Shown here one piece after another: positions 1 through 5,457 of a DNA stretch of 6,441 nt (its first letter is position 1; each line of letters opens with the position of its first letter). The stretch comes from Taibaiella sp. (GTDB lineage Bacteria; Bacteroidota; Bacteroidia; Chitinophagales; Chitinophagaceae): contig JACFNS010000041.1 in NCBI GenBank assembly GCA_019454705.1, forward strand, positions 4,777 through 11,217, written 5' to 3'. The notes under the pieces were generated by a model. The model saw nothing but the letters and a program-made list of their open reading frames with translations. It was not told the origin of the DNA and searched no databases. Made by a program: the position numbers and the translations under genes.

Positions 1-282
1 TATAAAATTGGCGCCCGTGTATACAGAGGTATCAACATCGGCACAAACCAGGAAGTTTTTCACCCCTTGCTCGTAGGCGCTGCCAATAAATGAGTGGCCA
101 TCGCGGTGGCGGGTTTGCAAGGCTATGAACAAAGCAGTTTCGGGCCTGGCTATTTTACGGCTGTCTATGCACAACTCCTCTATCATACCATCGCCGCTTT
201 TGTGCAGCCATATACCGTTCACCCATTTGCAAATGGTTTCGATATCCTTCTTCTGTTCTTTAGCCGTTAATGTTCTTTGCAT
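1..282 (-). CDS. murF: MurF N-terminal part (probably bifunctional MurF/alanine racemase), cut by left edge
   Basis: Only the first 94 residues are visible; the gene continues past the left edge. MurF joins D-Ala-D-Ala to UDP-MurNAc-tripeptide in the cytoplasm, the last cytoplasmic peptide-adding step of peptidoglycan precursor synthesis. The visible part is the UDP-substrate-binding N-terminal domain of Mur ligases: the segment CIDSRKIARPETALFIAL (residues about 42-59), followed by RHRDGHSFIGSAYEQGVKNF, matches the family pattern DSR...lF.A..g...DGh.fi..a...G. In Bacteroidota, MurF proteins with this form of N-terminus are normally fused to a C-terminal alanine racemase; that half is outside the window, so the fusion is inference. 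The ATG at 282 is chosen because an in-frame TAA lies four codons upstream. No strong Shine-Dalgarno is seen, which is usual for the phylum. It lies 91 bp downstream of the DUF4340 gene on the same strand, with no clear terminator between. The ATP-binding site is not visible. Confidence 0.85.
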   Translation of the reverse strand, partial: MQRTLTAKEQKKDIETICKWVNGIWLHKSGDGMIEELCIDSRKIARPETALFIALQTRHRDGHSFIGSAYEQGVKNFLVCADVDTSVYTGANFI

Positions 283-327
283 AGCTGCCCGTGCTTACTC
301 TATGTACAAGGGAAAGAGAAAATTACG

Positions 328-361
328 CAAATAAACGGTGTGATATAATGACAGGGGGCAA
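328..361 (-). promoter_or_regulatory. Candidate promoter for murF
   Basis: Reading the minus strand, TTTATTTG (328-335) matches seven of eight positions of the Bacteroidota -7 element TAnnTTTG, and a TTG (359-361) lies 23 bp upstream as a possible -33 element. That spacing is slightly long. Transcription would begin near 321, leaving a leader of about 40 nt before the ATG at 282. This would let murF be transcribed independently of the gldFG cluster. It is a weak match and read-through from upstream is an equally good explanation. Confidence 0.28.
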
Positions 362-373
362 TGATTTTTTACA

Positions 374-1408
374 TCAAGGCTGTTCATCACTTTCACCGTA
401 AAACTCATATCCTCTCCTCAATAACTTATCAAACACCTGGGTTTGAATAATAACGGTATCTCTACCGTTGTTCAGAATACCATAATAGCGGTCGGCATCA
501 AAAACAGGTTGCGGAAGGGTTGTATCCTCCTGCAGGTTTTTACTGCGCTTGCCGATGTACATCCTGTATATATCTACCTGCTGCATGGCGCCGCCTTTAC
601 TTTTTACAGTCAGTTCGCAGCGTTTAGGCACCGATGCTATGATTGAATCCAGTCCCGTCACCCCATCCAGGTAGCCCTCCAGGCCCACTTGCTGAAAATA
701 ACCGGCATAGGCCCTTACCCTTGCAGAATTGGGCTCACCACTCATTTTCAATTCAGGGTGAGTAATGATTGTAAATGAGCCATCGCCTTTTCGTACCAAA
801 GAAAAGCTGTTGAGATACTCATCTTCAGCCGTGTACTTCACTTCGACAGACTCTAACTGCTGCGGGGGAATGCTGACCACTGTCCTGTCGCGCCATTCTT
901 TTAGTTTGGTGCTGTATCGCGGTGTAACATAACCCTGGTAAGCCGGCAGTTGCACTACATAAGGGCGCTGCGCCCCCTCCATCAGCATGAAAGTGCCTTT
1001 GTTGGCAGGCACCTGGCCTCCCACATAAAATGTCTTGAGCAACCTGCCATGCTTATTGAAAAGTTCTGTTTTGACGGCAGTACCTGCCATAGCTTTTATT
1101 ACGGTATTATGCGCCTCTTGCTGAACAGGGTATGCAGCATACTGGCGTTTAAACGTCTGCAGCAGCGTATTAATCATGGCCTTGCTGGCTTTATAACGGC
1201 CATTGACCATCCAGCCTTCATCCGTCCTGGTCAGTGAGATTGTATCACCCTGTTTATCAGCGAGGAATATCCTGTATACTGAAGCAGTATCCGTAACTGT
1301 AAAGCCCGCCTCATCGTCCTCAAACACAGATGAATCTTTAAACAGGAAATACCAGACACCGAAACCCAGCAAACCCAATACCAATATATACACTATAGTC
1401 TTACGCAT
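374..1408 (-). CDS. DUF4340 domain-containing membrane-anchored protein
   Basis: A 344-residue protein with one N-terminal membrane segment (residues about 4-23) preceded by Arg-Lys, and a long soluble region predicted to lie outside the cytoplasmic membrane. There is no lipobox cysteine, so it is a membrane-anchored protein and not a lipoprotein. The DUF4340 signature is seen in the repeated beta-type module: VYRIFLADKQGDTISLTR, then GWMVNGRYKA and a helix ending near YPV (residues about 44-95), followed by VVQLPAYQGYV and the WRDRTVVSI motif (residues about 172-180). Function is unknown. Members of this family often follow genes for ABC-2 permeases and GldG-like auxiliary proteins, and here it starts 9 bp after gldG, so it is very likely co-transcribed and may be part of the same complex (inference). 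The short GAAGG sits directly against the ATG, so translation probably depends on coupling to gldG. The end is a TGA at 374-376. Confidence 0.85.
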   Translation of the reverse strand: MRKTIVYILVLGLLGFGVWYFLFKDSSVFEDDEAGFTVTDTASVYRIFLADKQGDTISLTRTDEGWMVNGRYKASKAMINTLLQTFKRQYAAYPVQQEAHNTVIKAMAGTAVKTELFNKHGRLLKTFYVGGQVPANKGTFMLMEGAQRPYVVQLPAYQGYVTPRYSTKLKEWRDRTVVSIPPQQLESVEVKYTAEDEYLNSFSLVRKGDGSFTIITHPELKMSGEPNSARVRAYAGYFQQVGLEGYLDGVTGLDSIIASVPKRCELTVKSKGGAMQQVDIYRMYIGKRSKNLQEDTTLPQPVFDADRYYGILNNGRDTVIIQTQVFDKLLRRGYEFYGESDEQP

Positions 1409-1417
1409 CCTTCGTCA

Positions 1418-3175
1418 TTAGTTTTTTGAAGAGGCAGAACCTGCGGGTTTTTCATACTTCCGCTTGCGGAAGAAGATATACGCCGAGGCAAACACCAGTA
1501 CCAGCAGTACGGGCAGCCCTATATTAATTATTTGCCATTTTTGTTCTTCCTGCTTAATCCTGTTATTATCCAGCAGCCTTAGTTTGGTATCTTTAGCCCT
1601 TGCTTCCAGCAGGTTGCTGTTATCTACCAGGTACTCTACACAATTGAGCACGAAAGTTTTGTTGGCAAACAGCGTGTTGGTAAACTTCCAGTAACCCATA
1701 TCTGTAGGGCCAGTCTTTTGCGAATACTCGTTTTCCAACATGTTACCGTCTGCAATAATTATCATACGGTTTTGCGTATCGCAGCTTTTTTTGAAGTCCT
1801 GTTTCAGCGAGTCTTTCAACACCTGCAGGAAATTGGGGTGCAGCCTGTTGTGAAACACTGATTTAAATTCGCCCTCCAGCAACACGGCTACAGGCAATGG
1901 CGTACGCACGTCTTTAAACATTGCATCGAGCGGGTATTGCAACATGCTAAGGCTGATGCGGGCGGGTGCAATGGTTTTTCTGCCATATTTAGACGATTGC
2001 AGCAGTACAGTTTTTTGTACTTCGGGGTTGCCGAGCGTATCAATTGTACTACTGTATAAACCGAATACACCATCCAGGTTTTTGACTATAGGATGAGAAG
2101 ACTCCGGGATAAACAAGGGAAAATACATCCAGCTACGCAACTCCATACGCGGCTGGTCGTCGCCAGGCTGGCCATACATTACCGGCATGGGCAGGCACTG
2201 GTTGTCTTCTATCAGCGTAGAATTGATACGGGCGCCATACTTAAACAACTGGTCATCAAGGTTTAGACCATAGTCCAGCGACATAACATAGCCATTGGCA
2301 GCGAGGCTGTCCATAGGGGTATTCAACTGGTCGATAGCCCATAAAACACGGCCACCGTTCATGATATACTGGTCTATCTTAAACTTATCTTTTTCATCGA
2401 CCGGCAGTGTGGGCCTGTTGATGATAATAGCCTTGTAATAGGCAGGTATGTATAAACTATTGGGCAGGTCGAGCGTATCCACCTTGTACTGTTCACCGAG
2501 TGTTGTCAGCAGGTCGTAGGTATTAAAACCCAATGTTTCGCCGTGGCCCATAACATATGCGATGGCAGGTTTTTCAGCCACCTCCAGCCTGTGAATAGCT
2601 GAGGCGAATTTGTACTCGAGCTGAGATTCAGAATAGTTCAGGTTTTCCAACGGTGACATGCCCAGTTTGTTTTCGAGCAGGCGTACTGCCGTTTCCCTTC
2701 CCTTGTACTGTACCAGCGCCCAAGGGAAAATAAATTTTTCGGAGTACCCTTCCTCTTCACCCTGCATCTGCAGGTTGACAGGGAATACCCCTTTATCCGC
2801 CAATATCTTAGCTACTTTTACCCTTTCTTCATCATCCTTTCCGGCGAATGGGTCGTTGTATTGGAATTTGATATTAGCACCCGCCTGGTCCCTGAACGAC
2901 TGCAACTGTTCGCGTGTAGCTTCTTTCAGCCGTTGAAAACCTGCCGGGAATTTGCCATCCAGGTAAACAGTGATTACAGCCACATCATCCATATCCGCCA
3001 ATACCTGCTTAGTAGCACCGGTTAGCGTGAATTTCTTTTCTTTAGTCAGGTCGAGGCCTGCATGAAAGCGGGCTGCCAGCATATTCACACATATCAATAT
3101 GGCCGCCAGAATGACGATGCGGGTAACAGCCTGCCTTTTTTGTTGCTTCCGTTTGTTAGATGCGTTAGTTGCCAT
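1418..3175 (-). CDS. gldG: GldG, gliding-associated ABC transporter auxiliary subunit
   Basis: GldG is the partner of the permease GldF; in Flavobacterium johnsoniae they form an ABC-type complex with the ATPase GldA that was identified through gliding mutants, though the transported substrate is not known. The 585 residues fit the family length. A basic N-terminus precedes a membrane segment (about 17-36), a large extracytoplasmic domain follows, and a second membrane segment (about 548-569) ends in a basic tail, FRKRKYEK. Recognisable family features are LDLTKEKKFTLTGATKQVL (about 41-59), VYLDGKFPAGFQRLKEATR just after it, the MGHGE motif (209-213), and DTKLRLLDNNRI (529-540) before the last membrane segment. 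The extracytoplasmic part corresponds to the ABC_transp_aux domain. It begins 6 bp after the gldF stop with no Shine-Dalgarno, so translational coupling is likely. It has no nucleotide-binding motifs, as expected. Confidence 0.93.
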   Translation of the reverse strand: MATNASNKRKQQKRQAVTRIVILAAILICVNMLAARFHAGLDLTKEKKFTLTGATKQVLADMDDVAVITVYLDGKFPAGFQRLKEATREQLQSFRDQAGANIKFQYNDPFAGKDDEERVKVAKILADKGVFPVNLQMQGEEEGYSEKFIFPWALVQYKGRETAVRLLENKLGMSPLENLNYSESQLEYKFASAIHRLEVAEKPAIAYVMGHGETLGFNTYDLLTTLGEQYKVDTLDLPNSLYIPAYYKAIIINRPTLPVDEKDKFKIDQYIMNGGRVLWAIDQLNTPMDSLAANGYVMSLDYGLNLDDQLFKYGARINSTLIEDNQCLPMPVMYGQPGDDQPRMELRSWMYFPLFIPESSHPIVKNLDGVFGLYSSTIDTLGNPEVQKTVLLQSSKYGRKTIAPARISLSMLQYPLDAMFKDVRTPLPVAVLLEGEFKSVFHNRLHPNFLQVLKDSLKQDFKKSCDTQNRMIIIADGNMLENEYSQKTGPTDMGYWKFTNTLFANKTFVLNCVEYLVDNSNLLEARAKDTKLRLLDNNRIKQEEQKWQIINIGLPVLLVLVFASAYIFFRKRKYEKPAGSASSKN

Positions 3176-3181
3176 ATATAA

Positions 3182-3931
3182 TTAGTCCTGCGCCGCGGTA
3201 TCCCATGTGCGGCTGTTCAGCGAAAAGCGTGTTAATGCAATAAATAATACCACTACCGACAGGAAGTAAATCACATCCCTACTATCTATCAACCCGCGGC
3301 TGATGGACTTGTAATGAAAAGCCATACCTATCATAGACAGGTAGTAATCTATCCCCTCAGCAAAAGCAGGCAACGCTGCCAGCGAATCGAAACCACTGTA
3401 TAAGAGGTAACAGGCAAATAATGCCACCAGGAAGCCCACCACCTGGTTGTTGGTAAGCGATGAACAGAAAATGCCAATAGCCGTAAAACCTGCTGCCAGG
3501 AACAATAAGCCAAAATAAGAACCCGCAATGGCGCCGAAGTCAACGGTATTTTCAATCTTCGATAAGTTATCAATAGTAAAAGCGTAAACCAGCGTGGGCA
3601 GCAGGGCAAAGGCAACCAGCACGAGGCAGGCAAAGTATTTGCCCAGTATTATATCCAGGTCGGTAAGTGGTTTGGTGGAGAGCCACTCTATTGTACCACC
3701 CCTGAACTCATCGGCGAAGGAGCGCATGGTGATGGCAGGAATCAACAATGCCAGCAACCAGGGGGCCAGCTCGAAATACCTGTCCATTGTGGCATAACCG
3801 TATGCCAGTATGCTGGAGTCTTCGAATACCCAGAGGAACAGCCCGCAAGCAGCCAGGAAGACCAATATGGCCACATAGCCTACTATGGAGCTGAAGAAAG
3901 AATTGATTTCTTTAATAAATATACTACGCAT
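3182..3931 (-). CDS. gldF: GldF, gliding-associated ABC-2 type permease subunit
   Basis: The membrane subunit of the GldAFG ABC-type complex. From the chosen start it is 249 residues, close to F. johnsoniae GldF, and the N-terminus MRSIFIKEINSFFSSIVGY matches the usual GldF opening. About six membrane segments are seen (near 16-36, 55-72, 98-118, 138-158, 162-182, 218-236). Between the second and third lies MRSFADEFRGGTIEWLSTKP (69-88), the cytoplasmic E...GT.E.L...P loop of ABC-2 permeases that contacts the ATPase. An in-frame TTG four codons upstream (3943) would give MIGPMRSIF; I prefer the ATG at 3931 because it restores the family N-terminus and leaves AGGG correctly placed just upstream as a ribosome site. 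It is the first gene of the gldF-gldG-DUF4340 cluster. No gldA ATPase gene is in the window; in this phylum gldA commonly lies elsewhere. Confidence 0.93.
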   Translation of the reverse strand: MRSIFIKEINSFFSSIVGYVAILVFLAACGLFLWVFEDSSILAYGYATMDRYFELAPWLLALLIPAITMRSFADEFRGGTIEWLSTKPLTDLDIILGKYFACLVLVAFALLPTLVYAFTIDNLSKIENTVDFGAIAGSYFGLLFLAAGFTAIGIFCSSLTNNQVVGFLVALFACYLLYSGFDSLAALPAFAEGIDYYLSMIGMAFHYKSISRGLIDSRDVIYFLSVVVLFIALTRFSLNSRTWDTAAQD

Positions 3932-3964
3932 GGGCCCTATCAATAATCTTTTTCAGAAGGTTGG

Positions 3965-3972
3965 CAAATATA
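3965..3972 (-). promoter_or_regulatory. -7 promoter element of the gldF-gldG-DUF4340 cluster
   Basis: The minus strand reads TATATTTG here, a perfect match to the Bacteroidota primary sigma factor -7 consensus TAnnTTTG. Transcription would start near 3958, giving a leader of roughly 27 nt before the gldF ATG at 3931. No good TTG -33 element is visible about 20 bp upstream, so the promoter may be weak or helped by a regulator. Confidence 0.5.
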
Positions 3973-4028
3973 GCAAAACGGCAGTTGTTTTACCGTCATA
4001 GTAATGTGTTAAAGGTATTTATAATGTC

Positions 4029-4040
4029 CGTGCCAGCACG
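4029..4040. promoter_or_regulatory. Interrupted palindrome, possible operator
   Basis: CGTGC-CA-GCACG is a perfect 5-bp inverted repeat around a 2-bp centre, about 57 bp upstream of the gldF -7 element. The two-base centre is too tight for a stable RNA hairpin, so a dimeric DNA-binding protein site is the more natural reading. A single short palindrome of this size can also arise by chance. Confidence 0.2.
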
Positions 4041-4047
4041 TAGATTA

Positions 4048-4113
4048 TTTACACCGATAATGGTATAACTCCTGGGCGGTCAGCCATGTAGCTTTACACG
4101 ACTAATGGGTAAT
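4048..4113 (+). repeat. Imperfect direct repeat in the divergent intergenic region
   Basis: Two stretches beginning TTTACAC lie 45 bp apart, at 4048-4068 and 4093-4113. Both continue with GA, then TAATGG, then TA, giving 17 matching positions with three single-base gaps. The heptamer occurs a third time in inverse orientation as GTGTAAA at 4163-4169. The arrangement could mark repeated protein-binding sites or a small local duplication. It is short and gapped, so chance is not excluded. Confidence 0.35.
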
Positions 4114-4169
4114 AGCACTTGCCCTTGTGCGAAAGCAGCGGCCCCCTAGCGGGGCCGTGTTTGTGTAAA
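4093..4169 (+). other. Candidate structured RNA element (about 77 nt) upstream of the M23 gene
   Basis: An outer stem pairs 4093-4101 with 4161-4169 (nine pairs, one G-U). Inside it, 4139-4145 pairs with 4151-4157 in a perfect, fully G/C stem of seven pairs around the loop CTAGC. The 5' half has two mutually exclusive hairpins: GGGTAA/TTGCCC (4107-4112 with 4119-4124, one U-G) or GCAC/GTGC (4115-4118 with 4127-4130). Both wobble pairs form only in the plus-strand transcript (they become C-A mismatches on the minus strand), which points to a plus-strand RNA. It ends 99 bp before the M23 start. It could be a leader or regulatory element, or a small RNA. It does not look like a tRNA (no T-loop) and I do not recognise a riboswitch family. 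No clear plus-strand promoter is seen upstream of it. Confidence 0.38.
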
Positions 4170-4194
4170 ACCCTATCGCAGGTTATTTTTTCTG

Positions 4195-4228
4195 TTTTGT
4201 TAAATGAAAGGAAGCTTTTATAAATTTT
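4195..4228 (+). promoter_or_regulatory. Candidate promoter for the M23 peptidase gene
   Basis: TTTTG (4195-4199) could be the -33 element and TAAATTTT (4221-4228), 21 bp further on, the -7 element; it matches TAnnTTTG except for the final G. Transcription would start about 35 nt before the TTG start codon. A second -7-like sequence, TATTTTTA (4243-4250), is possible but lacks an upstream TTG and would leave only a very short leader. In this AT-rich stretch such matches are weak evidence. Confidence 0.25.
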
Positions 4229-4259
4229 TTAGCCATAACTGCTATTTTTACCCGTTAAT

Positions 4260-4264
4260 AAGGG
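4260..4264 (+). promoter_or_regulatory. Ribosome binding site supporting the TTG start
   Basis: AAGGG lies four bases before the TTG at 4269. The reading frame has a TAA at 4236-4238 and no ATG or GTG between there and residue 64, so this site and the TTG together fix the start of the M23 gene. Confidence 0.5.
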
Positions 4265-4268
4265 TTTA

Positions 4269-5243
4269 TTGAAGCGGGTCAGGAAATATTATTACAATAC
4301 AGACACTCACAGGTTTGAAAAGCTGGAAGTCTCGTGGAAGACGAGGCTGCTGCGTGTGCTGGGGTTTGTATCGACCGCGCTGGTGACCGCCACTATTACC
4401 GTAGCTATAGCTTTCCAATTTCTCGATTCCCCTAAGGAGAAGCAGCTGAAAGAAGAGATGCAGGCGCTACGGCAGGGCTTTACCGGGCTGCAAAACGAGC
4501 TGGACGAGCTGAACAAGGCTCTGGCCCAACTGGAACACCGGGACAACGATATATACAGGGCAGTATTTGAAGCCCAACCCATACCAGACAGCATACGCTT
4601 AGGTAAAGACTACAGCAAATTGAACACTAACCTGCTGGCCTACGCTAATACGACCACCCTGCTGGACAATATGCGCAAAAGCGTGGAAAACATGCGCCAC
4701 AGGCTGAAGCTACAGGCCAGCTCGTATGATACCCTGCAAAAACTGGTAGAAACCAAAGAACGTATGCTGGGTGCTATACCCGCTATACAGCCTGTGTCAA
4801 ACCGGACGCTGGACAGAGTGGCTTCGGGCTTCGGGTACAGGATAGACCCGATATACAAAACACCCAAGATGCATACGGGTATTGACTTTACAGCCGCAAC
4901 AGGCACACCCGTGTATGCCACCGGCGATGGCACCATACGCGAAGCGGGATATGACAATGGTGGCTACGGCAACAATGTACTCATCAATCACGGGTATGGC
5001 TACCAGACACTATACGCACACATGAAAAAAATAAAAGTGCGTGTTGGCGACCGTGTGCGCAGGGGCGAGGTGATAGGCTGGATAGGGAGTACCGGCAAAA
5101 GCACCGGCCCGCACCTGCACTACGAAGTGATTAAAAACGGGGAAAAGATTGACCCCATCCACTTCTTCTTCAACGACCTGACGGCAGCAGAGTACGAGCG
5201 CCTGACGAAAATTGCCGCGGCATCCAACCAGTCGTTTGACTAA
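4269..5243 (+). CDS. Membrane-anchored M23 (LytM-type) peptidoglycan endopeptidase
   Basis: A 324-residue zinc peptidase expected to cut peptide cross-links of peptidoglycan, or to act as an activator of such enzymes. Order of parts: a short cytoplasmic N-terminus with the KYYYNTDTHRFEKLE box usual in Bacteroidota members, a membrane segment (about 28-50), a charged coiled coil (about 54-95), a second helical stretch (about 130-165), and the M23 domain (about 183-300). The metal-binding HxxxD is H202-TGI-D206, the YAH histidine is H251 and the HLH motif is H282-L-H284, so all zinc ligands and catalytic residues are intact and the enzyme should be active. The coiled coil suggests self-association or a membrane partner. 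Translation starts at TTG: the frame has a TAA just upstream, no earlier ATG, AAGGG is well placed, and this start restores the family N-terminus. It is divergent from gldF and convergent with the T9SS client gene. Confidence 0.93.
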   Translation: MKRVRKYYYNTDTHRFEKLEVSWKTRLLRVLGFVSTALVTATITVAIAFQFLDSPKEKQLKEEMQALRQGFTGLQNELDELNKALAQLEHRDNDIYRAVFEAQPIPDSIRLGKDYSKLNTNLLAYANTTTLLDNMRKSVENMRHRLKLQASSYDTLQKLVETKERMLGAIPAIQPVSNRTLDRVASGFGYRIDPIYKTPKMHTGIDFTAATGTPVYATGDGTIREAGYDNGGYGNNVLINHGYGYQTLYAHMKKIKVRVGDRVRRGEVIGWIGSTGKSTGPHLHYEVIKNGEKIDPIHFFFNDLTAAEYERLTKIAAASNQSFD

Positions 5244-5332
5244 GGGATTTTGCTAAAATGTTCCATTTTGATGCCGGGAAATTGGCTTTAGTCTTTTGGA
5301 ACAATTTCTAATACTTGTCTTATGTTTTCATG

Positions 5333-5363
5333 TTTTTTGTCTGCTAAAGCTCCCGACAAAAAA
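5333..5363. repeat. AT-rich inverted repeat between convergent genes
   Basis: TTTTTTGTC (5333-5341) and GACAAAAAA (5355-5363) are perfect 9-bp inverted repeats around a 13-base loop. As an RNA hairpin this is weak because six of nine pairs are A-U, and it lacks the G/C stem plus U-tract layout of a terminator. It lies within the 3' untranslated stretch of the M23 gene. Confidence 0.35.
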
Positions 5364-5403
5364 AACAATACAAATATACAACTAAAAAATGTTTATTACA
5401 AAT

Positions 5404-5434
5404 AAAAAGCGGCATCGTAAATGATGCCGCTTTT
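5404..5434. terminator. Bidirectional intrinsic terminator between the convergent M23 and T9SS-client genes
   Basis: GCGGCATC (5409-5416) and GATGCCGC (5423-5430) form a perfect 8-bp stem around the 6-base loop GTAAAT. It is flanked by AAAAA on the left and TTTT on the right, so each strand reads a GC-rich hairpin followed by a U-tract. For the minus-strand gene it lies about 24 bp after the stop and the tract is TTTTTATT; for the M23 gene it is about 165 bp after the stop. It serves the minus-strand gene most clearly. Confidence 0.88.
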
Positions 5435-5457
5435 GAGTAATGCCATTGTAATAATGT

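Larger units (their letters stand above)
3944..4268. other. Divergent intergenic region between gldF and the M23 gene
   Basis: More than 300 bp without a coding region. It contains the gldF -7 element, an interrupted palindrome, a gapped direct repeat, the folded element at 4093-4169, and then an AT-rich stretch (about 4180-4260) that presumably carries the M23 promoter and ribosome site. I find no convincing small gene, tRNA or insertion sequence remnant. The G/C-only hairpin at 4139-4157 stands out from the AT-rich surroundings. Confidence 0.7.

Noticed and set aside
125..334. Plus-strand open frame of 69 residues
   Set aside because: It overlaps the antisense of the well-supported murF start and has no recognisable domain or ribosome site.
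950..1421. Two plus-strand open frames (950-1237, 1203-1421)
   Set aside because: Both are antisense shadows of the DUF4340 gene and encode nothing family-like.
3932..3943. TTG start for gldF at 3943
   Set aside because: It adds MIGP before the family-typical MRSIF start and would bury the AGGG ribosome site inside the coding region.
4139..4157. GC-rich hairpin as an intrinsic terminator
   Set aside because: It lies between divergent genes with no upstream gene to terminate, and the following TGTTTGTGT is a poor T-tract.
4093..4169. tRNA-like RNA gene of about 77 nt
   Set aside because: There is no T-loop TTC sequence, no anticodon arm of the right geometry, and the inner stems are misplaced for a cloverleaf.
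4307..4991. Minus-strand open frames (4307-4594, 4640-4957, 4797-4991)
   Set aside because: Shadows of the M23 gene, whose catalytic residues are all intact in the plus-strand frame.
5255..5269. AAAATG-TTC-CATTTT hairpin just after the M23 stop
   Set aside because: The stem is almost all A-U, has no T-tract and is easily produced by chance; the real terminator is at 5404-5434.
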